From positions 46,176,021 through 46,240,020 of the forward strand of contig NC_079320.1 of the NCBI RefSeq assembly GCF_029931775.1: DNA of 64,000 nucleotides. Direction: 5' to 3'. A model generated the notes under the pieces. That model was not told the DNA's origin. It worked only from the letters and a program-made list of their open reading frames with translations, and searched no databases. Positions within the stretch are counted from its first letter, which is position 1. Each line of letters begins with the position of its first letter. This DNA comes from Euleptes europaea. Taxonomy: Eukaryota > Chordata > Lepidosauria > Squamata > Sphaerodactylidae. Below, piece after piece: positions 20,171-32,000 of this stretch. A program made the position numbers and the translations under genes.

Positions 20171-23005
20171 GGGGGGGAGGAATAGCAGGTACATTGTGAG
20201 AAGTTATAAGATAAAACCAACCAATTTTGCTACATGATGCTCTTCTACACGATGGAACAAGTGAACCCTGCAAAAGCAGGAAGCAGCCATTTCTGTTCAC
20301 TCCCCTTCTGGCTGCCTCCCGTTCTGGTCTTTTTGAGGCACGTAAAGAGCCTACAGAAGGGAGAAAAGATCCTTCTGCAAACTCCCTTTCATTTGCAGTG
20401 CTTAGAATCCAACCCATTATAGGAAAAGAGGAATACTTAGAGAGTGCACTATAGATTAAACATTTATTTATTGCCACACTGTCTGGGCTAATTCACCTAT
20501 GCAGCATTCCTAGAAGTATTTCACATCCCATGCAGCAGACTATGTGCAATAAAGCAGCTGTCTAACCACCATCCAATATGCATTAGCCAGTTCTGCTTCT
20601 ACAATGGGCTCCATGCCAACCAAGGAGCTTCTAGCTCCAAGGTACTTTGAGGAAGAGCCAGCAGTACATTTCTGGGCCGTTGCCATTGGTGCAGGACGAC
20701 TTACATTGGTACAATCCCATTAAAGCAAAGCAGACACAACTCAGCAACCAAGATGCATCATGAACACACACAGGAAACTGGGTACCAAAATGCTTTTTAC
20801 TTTCTGCTAACTACTACACCACTTTGGCTACACCCAGGAAAGTAAAACGTTTTCTCCCTCATAACCAGTGCAATAACATGAAGGTAAGGGACAGATCAGT
20901 AACTATTTGCATACAAAAATCATTCACCAGTTCCCAAATTGTTTGTGTATCGCTCTTGGCTTTTCGGAGGGAGTATTAGTTGAACGGATCCTACTGAGCA
21001 GAAATACATAGAAATGTGCATTGCTTAGTGTCTCTCTGGTTTAATTGATAGATGTGGATTAAATTAGCAGTCATTTAATATTAGGAAACAAATGGTGTTT
21101 CCCAACCTCTCCCCTTTTAAAAGCATATAAAATTACATTGCGTTGTCAAATAAAATGTTATAGTGGAAGAGGTCTGCAATATGTTAACAGTTATATTGAA
21201 TAATAATACGAAGAGTGGCAGACAATATGGGGACCTGTGTCATCCAGACCATTGTGGGGTATGGTGAAGATCTATGGAAGACAGATGACTATACGAAAGT
21301 AGTCCAGGCATATCATTGGCGCTTTGGTGGTAGTTTATAACCACAACAAATTCTCACTACCAGCAAGAGAAACCCACTCTTTAAGCTGAAGAGTTGCTTG
21401 CAGCTTCAACAGTGCAAGCAGAACAATAACCAAAGCACACTGTGTGTGTTTTTCTACCCCTCTATAGTCCCTGCCTCCAAATACAATGATATTTTCAAAC
21501 AGAAAATCATGCGATCATGACAAGGAAAGAAGAATTTTTCTTTCCAATAGGAACAGCAAATAGGACAGAACAACCCCAAACATATGTGCAAAGAAAATTA
21601 ATTCCAGATAGAGAGCAAGAGATTCCTTCCTATACAACAAGATGACCAATTCTTAGTATCCCTGTTAGGCAAGCAAGGTGCAATTTGATTCACTTCTTAG
21701 ATCAAATTGCACCTTGCTTGCCTAACAGGGATACTATCCAACAAAGGTGCACTAAATATCTGTTCCTAAGACTCCAGGCTCTAACCTACTATTGTCTGCA
21801 ATATGATTGCCCATTGCAACTGCACAGTGTAAATGATAAAGTGGAGGCTGAAGCTATCTTTAAGCAATAAAAATAGAGAAAATTGAAGCAGACACTGCAG
21901 GTCACAAAGTAAGCTACACACACACACACAGTGATGGAAGTTGATTGACACTGAGTTAAGTGTACACTGTCAGAATACATTACCATATTCAATACAATGT
22001 AAACCGTTAAATCCAAAACATGCAGTACAGGGAAAACCTAAGACAACCAAAGTTCCAATTTTAAAAAAAATTCCACACGTGAGACCAAGTGAAATCATTG
22101 ATTACCAAGTTTCGTGAAAAAGGCTCTGCAGAATCTGGTTCTGTCTAGAACTCAAGAGGCAGCTAGATTTCCTAAAGCCAAAGTCTAGTCATTATTTCAT
22201 ACTCTAATTAGGAAAAAAAAAGTCTCTTTGACAATTGTTTTTGCTGTACTCCAGCTGCAAAACCTGCAAGTGTTTTAACAAAAGTAAATCCTCTATATTT
22301 ATACTAATAATTGTATTTTGGAGGAAATCTACTCTACACCCATACATCTAAAACTTACCAAAAACTTGCTTTTACTATCCTTTATTTTTAAACGCCTGAA
22401 CCTTATTAAATAGATAAATTATATTGTCAGCAAACCATCGCAGAGGGACCCTTTTCCCTATTACAGAACATTAGAAAAACATGCTGTTCCATACTTAACC
22501 ACCACATAAAAGCAGTTTAAATGTAGAACACATGAACATAACCACCCACAGAGCCTGGTGGATGAGCTGGGTCAAAAATATATTTTACAGCCCAGGAAAT
22601 GACACAGAAAATCTTTCAGCACTATCCAAATTGACATGCTTCAAATGTTTGTTTGCAGTAACTACCTTTGAAGGAGAAAGGTTTCACTCAACTTTGTGAC
22701 TAAAAATCTAAAGAGCCCTCTCAGCTCAGTCAACTTTCAGTGTGGTTTCCCGGGAGGCTATTGACCCAGACAAAGATGGCCCCAGTACATTTCCTACCGT
22801 GCCATCCTAAGCACCATTCTAAGTCCACTGAAGTAAATAGACCAAGAAGGTTGTAACTGGTTGGAACAGCACTGTTATTTCATCTCTCTGTACCACTACA
22901 CTCAGTGGGAGGTAATAGAGTATGCATGCTTCAGATTCAACTATAAACCACTCAACTATTTTTCTTCCACTTCACTTTTGTTAAAAATGTGTTCCAGATT
23001 TTATT
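20171..23005. other. Intergenic, no gene seen
   Basis: AT-rich. Around 20225-20425 is a segment resembling another at 29760-30040 (both carry a sequence close to GGATCCAACCCAT), probably an unclassified interspersed family. A CA repeat lies near 21917. No exon supported. Confidence 0.4.
21654..21736. repeat. Perfect 36-bp inverted repeat with 11-nt loop
   Basis: Arms 21654-21689 and 21701-21736 are exact reverse complements (TAGTATCCCTGTTAGGCAAG... and its complement), separated by TCACTTCTTAG. Zero mismatches in old-looking intergenic DNA implies recent origin or ongoing arm correction. Confidence 0.9.
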
Positions 23006-23009
23006 GGTG

Positions 23010-23188
23010 GTTGTGGAAAGTGCTGTCGCGTCATAGCTGACCTATGGTGACATTGGTGACAGAGATGGTTTTGCCATTGCCTGCCTCTGGACTTCCTTAG
23101 CGGTCTCCCATCCAAGTACTAACCAGGGCTGACCCCGCTTAGCTTCCGAGATCTGATAAGATCAGGCTAGCCTGGCCCATCCAGAGAT
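23010..23188 (-). mobile_element. 5S-rRNA-derived SINE, antisense
   Basis: Contains GGTCTCCCATCCAAGTACTAAC, CCCGCTTAGCTTCCGAGATC and AGGCTAGCCTGGCCCATCC, the reverse complement of the 5S-like head. Confidence 0.88.
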
Positions 23189-23299
23189 TTTTATTACTCA
23201 CTGTTAATTAAGAGAATAGCTTCAATATCCCAAAAGATCAAAAATATACATTATTCCTTAGATCTTTTTAATGGACCAGCAGGATGGGTGATACAAGCT

Positions 23300-23390
23300 G
23301 GTAGAAACAAACTCATACCTTCACATGGCAGCCTGAAGATGAGTTCTGTGTAGAGCAAAAGCTTACCAACCCACCACCTTGCCTTTTATT
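23300..23390 (+). mobile_element. Degenerate PLE-type tail
   Basis: CCTGAAGATGAGTTCTGTG, then AGAGC and AAAAGCTTACC follow the same order of blocks (hammerhead core, stem, A-run, AAGCTTA) as the other tails, but with much decay. Confidence 0.4.
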
Positions 23391-23727
23391 TGATATGTTA
23401 ATTAAATCATTTTGGAAGTCACTCACTCTCTTCATCGTGCACCAGGTTCAGTCCACTTCAGGGAACCTGTGTTTACATTTAAAGGGAGACTCTGGTTTAA
23501 CAGGCAAAACTTAAAAATGAATAATTGCTATTAAGTGCATTCATTTGTATCACACTGTAAATATTCTTTTAGTTAGTACTCAATAAAGCATTCAAAGCAA
23601 AATCTCCCTTTGTCACTTTCTTTAAATTACTCCCTGCAAGGACATCTTTAACACTTATTCAGAGTGAAAAAGATGTTCACAATCAGTGGAACAGATGGCA
23701 AATGCCCACAGAGTAGTACCGTCTTCC

Positions 23728-23982
23728 TTCCAAAGAATTAGAAGAGTTAGTTTTTATAACCCACTTTTCTCTACCTTTAAGGAGACTCAAAGCGGCTCAC
23801 AAGTCCTTCCTTTCCTCTCCCCGCAACAGACACCTCGTGAGGTAGGTGGGGCTGAGAGAGTTCTAAGAGAACTGTGACTATCCCAAGATCACCCCAGCAG
23901 GCTTCATGAGGAGGAGTGGGGAAACAAACCCGGTTCACTAGATTAGAGTCCACCATTCTTAACCACTACAACGTGCTGTCTT
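23728..23982 (-). mobile_element. tRNA-derived SINE, antisense
   Basis: Shows AGAAGAGTTAG, CTCTACCTTTAAGGAGACTC, CGTGAGGTAGGTGGGGCTG, GGAGTGGGGAAAC and the tRNA-like head TTCTTAACCACTACAACG. Confidence 0.85.
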
Positions 23983-26425
23983 TTCAAATCTTACTTGAAT
24001 ATCCTGGACCAGCATCCAGAAGACCTACTTTTTTCTTTTAGGCCCCTGTTCTATGTCACACATTGCTTTTGAAGCACTTCACTTCCAAATGGGTTTGTCA
24101 TGTAGCTCGAGGGCAGCTGCCTGAGAAATTGATGTCGAGCCCCCTTGGCTGTGCAGGAGTTGTCAAATGGTTCACTGAATCCAGGCATCTCTATCTGTAT
24201 TTTTACTTCCTGAAAAGATACCGGCTTAGATCAAAGCCAGTTTTGAAGCCTTGCTCTGGCTCAAGGAAACTTCCCCAACAGAAGTATCTTGCTCCTTTGT
24301 TGTGGGGTGAAAATGTACTCATTTTTGCTATCACAGATTGTTAGTTTATGATTATTTACATTTCTTTACAATGTATATAAGTCTACAACACTCTAAACTA
24401 ACTGGACTGAATTTTGTAGAAACAACCATTTATTTTGTAATTAAAAGTTTTATTGATGATTAACTTGCCAAAATAGATACCCAAGATTCATACCTTCTTC
24501 CTTAAAAAACACAAGATATTTGTTGCCTACTCTTCAGTTACATATGGTAACATTCGTGTTCTCACTCACAATGCATGCTTTAATGTACATCACAATCAAA
24601 TTTTAAAACGATTTTATCTCCTTATAAATTATGCAGTTTTGCAATTATGTTACAAGAAAGATTTCTTCCTTGCTTGTAATTATACACAAACCATGGCTAT
24701 AGGAATGGTTATGAACACTCCCCCTGATGAGGAAATTTGTGATATCATGTTGCCCATCTAGGGATGGGCACCTCGAAAAAATCAAACGGTATTTTTCGGA
24801 TATTGAAATCAGGGAGCCAAAAGATATCAGTCTTATCCAGGTTCGAAATATTGGTTATCCAGTATCTGGTTTCCACATATTGGTTTGGTGTTCGGATCCA
24901 TTATTCCCTATAGGGAATCTTTCTGGGAGGCTGGAAGGGCTGTTTTTAAGCTAATGGCACCAAAATTGCAGGGGAGTTACAGGGGAGTTGGACCAAGTGG
25001 TCCAATTCTAAGGGCCTCTGAACAAGGTGCCTCCAGCTATCCTCCACTGTTTCCTGGGAGGAGGGGATGACAAGCTTTCTCCAGAGCAAACAGTAACCAA
25101 ACACTCAAGAGCAAGCAAAGCAACCACTGGTCAAAAGCCTCCCAATGCAAACAGAACCAACAAGCCCAAAGATCCAATGCAAAACCAGGGAATCCCAAGC
25201 AGAAACACAGGACAACAAATGTGAAATCAAAGAATCCAAACCAATGCCAAACCAGAGAATCCTCCAACCCAAACTGAATAGGAACATTGTTGCAAGCCCA
25301 ACAAATGTAAATTCAGAGCAGCCAGCCATTGTACAACCCAAGAATCTAAGCCAATGTCAAACCCAAGAATCCACCCAAGAGAAACTTCACAAACCAACTG
25401 GAGCAAAGAACATAATATTGCAAGCCCAACAAAACCAATTTCAAAGGATACAATCAAAGCCAAAACAACATGGCAAACTGATACCAAAACCTGGGAACAC
25501 ACAGAAACATAGTAAAATTAAAGGAAAAAACCCAGTCCTGGCTTCTGGATATTCCCAAACACTGGCTTCTGATATTCCCAAATAATTCCAGGATTTTTTA
25601 GGACCCATTTCCCTGCATCCTGAAAAATCATTGTATTTCCTATTTGAAGGATAGACTTGGTTTATAAAACAGGAACTTGAAACCCAATATATTCTTTCTC
25701 AAATGTATTCAAGGTTGGTAATTTCAATGCTACATAACACTCAGAAATCTATCTGGGGGCTAGTATGGTGCCATGGTTGGGACCAGAACTGCAAAAAGCA
25801 AGGTTTAAAAACCACATGCAGCCAGTAAGCTCACCTTGGGCCAATCCTTCTCTCATAGCCTAACCTTCTGTGTAGGGTAGTTATGACGATAAAATGATGG
25901 AAAGGAGAACCATATAAGCTTACTTTAAATTTCTTGGAACAAGAGCAGGATAAAAATGTAATCCATCTGAAATTAATTCAAAATGAGCCCTAAACCCCAA
26001 ACACAAGCAATGGGCTGAACCTGTAAACTGCTGTGCGGAAGGACAACTGATTTGACTTGACTGATCTTGTGCTGAAGGACTTTTATGGTCCACAATTTGA
26101 CCTTGGCGCGTATTACCAGATTGCCATGAGCTACCATTTTGTTCTCATTTTGAGGATTGACTGTCTAGGCTTGTTGACCATCCACAGCTTAAATAGCTGC
26201 TGGAGCTACTTAGCAAGCCTTCCATAAATTCCAAGCAGTTTTGCATCAGAAAACTGGGGGGGGGGGGACAACAGGTTTCTATGCTATTCTTCTACATCCC
26301 CTGCCCACCTATCTTCCTGATTTGCTCCCTTCTCCTGAACGGTACAATGGTGTCCAACAGACTGCTCAGAATTTTGGTAGTTTGCCTAAAGTCCCTGAGT
26401 GATCATTCCACAATGATGTGCTTTG
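23983..26425. other. Intergenic, including an A/C-rich tandem-like block at 25080-25560
   Basis: Between about 24760 and 25600 is an element-like region. Its left half contains near-palindromic phrases (CCCTATAGGGA). Its right half is an A/C-rich degenerate repeat of phrases like CCAATGCAAA, CAACCCAAGAATC and AAACCAGAGAATCC. The 146-codon frame at 25145-25585 is rich in Q, N, K and P and lies in this block, so I treat it as compositional. A decayed tRNA-SINE relative is at about 25755-25960. Confidence 0.4.
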
Positions 26426-26429
26426 GATC

Positions 26430-26635
26430 TCCAGTTTATGGTAGAGCATCAGCATGGCATGCAGAAGGTCCTAGGTTCAATCCCTGGCCTCTCCAGTTTA
26501 AAGGATGAGGTAGTAGGTGGTGTGAAAGGCCTCTGCCAGAGACCCTGGAGAGCCACTGCCAGTGAGTAGACAATACTGACTTTGATGGACCAAGGGTCTG
26601 ATTCAGTACAAGGCAGCTTCATGTATTGTTTTGGG
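26430..26635 (+). mobile_element. tRNA-Ala-derived SINE
   Basis: GCATGGCATGCAGAAGGTCC and GGTTCAATCCCTGGCCTCTCC form the decayed tRNA-like head. The body ends GTACAAGGCAGCTTCATGTA. Confidence 0.85.
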
Positions 26636-26904
26636 TCAGTCCATGACTCATGAGTCCTGAAAGCATGCCAGTGATCCTTAGTGAAATATGATGATATATT
26701 GACTGCAGGTGGCTCTCAGTTCTACCATCTCTCAGAGGCAGGAAAGTGCGGCCTCCTTGACTATTCCACAGGCACCTGAGACTGCTCAAGAACAGCAGTA
26801 TTAAATATTAGTGTAATAATTGTAATCTTGAATTAATTATTCTTTGCTGTTACTCACCCAGAGAACCTTTTTAGCAGAACAGTAATAAAGAAATAATGAA
26901 TACG

Positions 26905-27025
26905 GAAGGCACTGGCAAACCACCCCGCAAACAAAGCCTGCCTAGAAAATGTCGGGATGTGACATCACCCCATGGGTCAGGAATGACCCGGTGCTTGCAC
27001 AGGGGACCTTTACCTTTACCTTTTT
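26905..27025 (+). mobile_element. tRNA-derived SINE 3' end (GGGGCTC family)
   Basis: Contains GGCACTGGCAAACCACCCCG, ACATCACCCCATGGGTCAGG and CCGGTGCTTGCACAGGGG, ending in (ACCTTT)n. This is the 3' part of the element seen almost whole, antisense, at 41083-41385. Confidence 0.85.
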
Positions 27026-28949
27026 AACTCTGATAACCAACAGAACCTCAAAGCCAAGTGCAAAAGCAGTTGTAAAATCTTGGTAGACAAATCACTTACA
27101 TTCTCAGTTAAATGTGTAATTTGATGGTTTAAATACTACAGCATTGTCAGTAGTTTTGTAAGTAAATAAAATCTCTGGGATGGATCCAAAGAACTGTAAG
27201 TAGAATAGCTACTAGATTCAACAGGCAGGTTCTCCAGCATTTTTCATTATTCTACTTTTCTTGAACATTATAAAGCATAAAATAACTTCCTTGAGCAGAC
27301 AACAATATCCACACTGAGAGGGCATGTCTAGATCCAACCAATGGGCTGTTTTAAAGTTGTCTTACAGATTATTTCAAATTTGTAGACTCAGAAGTAATTT
27401 CATTTGTTTCAATTAAAGGTTATACCAGAACGCCTAAGCATGTCTACTTGGAAGTAAGCCTTAGTGACTTCAGTAGAACTTACTTCAAAGTATACATGCT
27501 TTGGATCACAGCTTCTACATGCTTAAGATCAGCACATATTAGAGTACTAAGAAAAAGCTGAAGCCATTTATAGACAGTATACTTAAAAGATAGCATACTT
27601 AAGAACACACACAGACAAAATACAACAACATCATTAAGGGGCAAATACTTGTGATACACATGATCTGCAACTAAATATTTCTCAAAAACACACAACTCTT
27701 GGGTACATTAATGACAGCCTACTAATTACTAATTCCAGAGATATTATGGGAATTAGGTTGATAACAGGCAATGTCACAAACAAGAATGTCACTAGTAATA
27801 TTAAATGTCTATGGAGACAGGGATCTTTCAAATTAATCCTGTTAACACTATTATCACAGTATAAAGATGCTTACGATGTTTGCAAGCGGTACAAGAGTGA
27901 AACAGTTAAAATGATACCATTGTGACGTATCCATCGCAGGCTTACTCTCCAAGTAGTACAAGAGATCCAAAGAGTGCATCAAGGGTTTTCTCGCCCCACC
28001 CCCAGTTCAGTGTAGCCCCATGCACACCCTGTAGGGCTGCTCCTAAAGGTCAAGGAACCCAACAGAGCAGAATTCCATACAATGCCACGGGCTGCAGTCA
28101 GAAAGAATTCTCAGTAACCCTGCCCCACTCCCCATTCCACGAGTGGAACCAATTTCTCGTTGTCCTCGATGCTGTCTGAATCCCAAGCAAAACGCATATT
28201 GCAGAGCTGATATTTTAACCCCTTCAGAGTAGTATTACATTTTCATTTAGTTTAAATACCTTTGCTAAGAAATAACAAAAAAAAAGGAGACAGAATAGAC
28301 GCAAAATGTTTTAGAGATTATTTCATTAAAGGTTTACACAGAATATTGATATAGGAGAAGCAAAAAATAAAACCATGACTTTGAAGCAGAACAAAACACA
28401 TTCACCACATTAAAGCACAGAAGCTCAGTTCTACATTTTAGTTGTTGAAGCCAGGGAACGAACTAGAAATGAAATTTTACTGCATTCCTGCTCATTGTAT
28501 TAAGGAAATAAAATCATTAATACAATGAACCTTTCCTTCTTTCTTGATCGTTTTACACTTCAGCATCATCAAACCAAGTAAGAACAGTGGGATAAAAAGA
28601 AATCCTCTTCGTATTTCCAAATATTTAGTTCTCCAGCAGAAGGGGGGGGGGGTAAAGAGGAAAAAAGACTTGCATCGCCTTGAGCGCATTGAATGACAAG
28701 CACACATTTTGTGACTAATCAATCACCAGCACATTACCATCTTATGAAAAACAAACTCTGACTTCTTCAGAGGAATAGAACAGCTGCAACTGATTTTTGT
28801 GGGATCAGGGAAAAGGACAAATCCTAGAGGGAAGCCATATGCAATATAAAAAACTGTAAACCGAGCACAGCGATGACTTTAGCAGAGTTCAGGCTTTGTA
28901 GTCCTAGGCAGAGTCAGGATTATGGCACAGCTAGGCAGGTGGATTCTCA
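27026..28949. other. PLRG1 downstream region and probable 3' UTR
   Basis: Sequence just below 28950 should be the PLRG1 3' UTR. I could not identify the polyadenylation signal with confidence. Farther left is AT-rich intergenic DNA with a decayed reptile repeat near 27430-27510. No other exon seen. Confidence 0.4.
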
Positions 28950-29009
28950 TTAAAATCGTTTTCTCTTGATGATTTCTGGTTTCCAGCTGACAGGGTGAGT
29001 TTCTTCAGT
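28950..29009 (-). CDS. PLRG1: PLRG1 coding exon 15 (terminal)
   Basis: Encodes [19 protein letters not shown] and stop TAA, preceded by acceptor GCTTTTAG. It is the basic carboxy-terminal tail. Confidence 0.97.
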   Translation of the reverse strand, partial: TEETHPVSWKPEIIKRKRF

Positions 29010-32000
29010 CTAAAAGCATTAAAAATACATGTATGAGAATTCCAGCCGGCTCTCTAATTTCTACACAAGCAATGGCCTCATGTTTTGTATCAGCTTCAGT
29101 GTATTTTATTATGCAATCCCACATGACATGCAGCCTCACACTAATTTCCCTTCCAGTTAAAAAGGACAATATGAATAGCAATGTCATCTGTATGTGTGCG
29201 TGTGTGTGTGTGAGGGGAATCAGTTTAGGCCAATAAAATAGTGCCAGATGTATGCATTATACAGGTAAAAATATATTGTAAACCCGGCACACAGACACTA
29301 GACTTTATCCAAAGAAAATCCTCATATGGCAGGCCATTATTTCTTTTCTACAGATGGCGGAAGGAGACTTCGTCTAGTTACAGGCTAGGCAGGGATTTGA
29401 TGACAGTATTCCAGATCAACGTTCTGCTTTTCTGGCAACTTTAATGGGGGCAGAAATGCATCAAAGTGAGACACATAGGATATGGATAACTTTACTACAT
29501 AGCCCCTAGGTTGTTTTGATAAGGGGAAGAGAAGTTGAAATTGACAGATTCAAAAATCACATTGAAGTTGGGAAAGGATCATATGATCAGGTGGAACATA
29601 CAAGCATGCAAGTGTTTTAATGTAAACATTATCTAAAATCCCAGATAAATAACCGAGTTTATGAATTGTAAACAAGCAGAGTTTGTACTTTTTAAAAGGG
29701 CACCAAAAATCTATAGGGTTGGAGCTAAAAGTGTTATTCTCTTTTCACACAGGAAAGGACACCTTTGGCTCCTACCCAGCATCTCACTCATTCTGTGGGT
29801 CTAACTCTGATTTTAAAAGGGATACTATTCTTTTCCACCACTATGGAATATACCCACAAGGTTGCATCCAGCCTGCTTTTTCACTCAGTCTTGCTCAATT
29901 CGATTTCTTACTACAAACTTGGTCCTATGGGGGTTTTATTTATGCAGGTCCCACGATTCCCGTTATGGCCTTTTGGTGGTCAAAACAGACCCCTCCCACC
30001 CTTCTTCACCAGTGGAAAAGCTGCTTGGATCCAACCCATATAACAGGAATACATGCATAGTCCTTCACTGCTTTAAAGCTAAGCTATTCAGACTTTAGGT
30101 AATGAAATTAAAAAGTGTTTTATTTCACTTGGTTGTTGGAAGGCTACAACAGAGTAACCAAACTGACCTCAATTTACGATGGCTGTGCATGAGATTTCTT
30201 TACCCCATTAATATACTTTCGCAACAGAAGTAGACATGCTGCCTCTGTTTAGTTAATAAGTAACTGAAAGCATCTTTTCAGCATAATGGTTCCACTAAAC
30301 CTGTCCTACAAATATCCTAAGCCCAGGTTTCTATATAAGCCTAAGAACTTAATACAAGAATATTTTTCCATACCGCAGTATCGTCTTCTCTGTAGACTTT
30401 TATCGTTTTATCAGCTTCGGCAGTCAGCAATCTGCTTTCTGACTGATCGAACGCACAAGCAAATATTCCAGATTCACTGTCCAATGAGCCTGGCTGTACA
30501 GCTGCATGTACTCTCTGAAAGTTATATCCAGTTCTCCAGTCCCAAAGATGCATAGTACCATTGTCAGCTGAAAAACAAACATGGCATTATACATACTTGA
30601 GGACAAAAAAGTTGTAGATACATTATTAATTAGAAAGCCAGTATCAGAGCCCTTAAAATCCACGTTAGCAAATCCTTTTTTGTTACAAAACTAAGTACTA
30701 ATTTGACATTATAGGTATCAATTACTGGGTTTTGTTTAACTGGACTAAACCCTATAAAACTTGACCCCTGCTCTAGATATCTGCAAGAGCCAGGGCGGAT
30801 CCACACTGGACAAGAAGGGATGCTAGCAGAAACCTGAAAAGTTAGCATGGACCTGGAATTTTAAGTGGGATTTATAATAATGCAAATTAATAATTTAGCT
30901 CATTGTTATATCCCATGAGTTGCCTATAAAGAACCCTGAAGGCAGAAGCTACAGATGACACCCTAAAATCCAACAGCTAAAACAGAATCCTATAGCAGTT
31001 TCCAAACAACCAATGAACAGCAGCTGAAACAACTGTTAAATATTAATCACTACCCCCCAAAACGTTTGGCATGAGCTTCCCTTGGGAATGAGTTCCGTAA
31101 TGACAGTGCTGTTATTAAAAGGGGCCCACTCTTAATCTCCAATCTAATCCCAGATGACAGAACTTGGAGCAAGGCCTTCCCTGATGAACTCTGTGCACAG
31201 AGGTTCATGTGATAACCTGAGCCCAGCGTGCTTAAGGCTTTGAAAAGCTAAAAGAAGCACTTTATGTTGCAACTGGGAGCTTGTGAAGTTCATTCAACAC
31301 TGGAGTCATTTGCTACTGTTCGCTCACTGCCACGAATAAGTGGGAGAATGTCTTCTGAAAAGTCTTCAAAGACCCACCACACAGAGCGCACCAGAGGAAG
31401 AAAGATTCTACCTATCAAAACCTGGACTTGGTGTGCTGATCACCAGTCAACCAAATGCTTGATATTTGACCTGAGACAAATATTCTATGAAGCCAAAAAT
31501 ATCACTGAAGCGGTAGCAGATCTTTTTCAAAATCCCATCACATGTCATTTGTCAGCAAGAGCAGGTGTGAATGCTCTTTGCCTCCCATCCCTACAATAGC
31601 CAGGGGCAAAACTAGCAGCACAGCAAAGCCTGACTGGCCACTTGCTAAAGCTGCAGTCATCTCCAAAGAAGCATTTGTTTTTCCCACAATAAAAGTGGAA
31701 CTGTTCAGCAAAATGATCACATCTACAGCATTGTTTGTTTTTGTTTATTTATTCAATCGTTTACACCCTACCTTTCTCCTTTGCCTCAAGACAGCTTACA
31801 TTTCTAAATTAAAACCACCTATAGTACAATAAAGCCTGTTAGTCCTCCACTCCAAGGAAACAACTGCAGCTCACCCCCACCAAAAGCCCTAGCAAATAAA
31901 AGAGCCTATGTATTGTTCACGAGCATACGTGTTGATGATTAAAAGTTAATTTTAAAATCACTTGACCAATGTCTTGATAGATCAGAATGCTCAACCCTAT

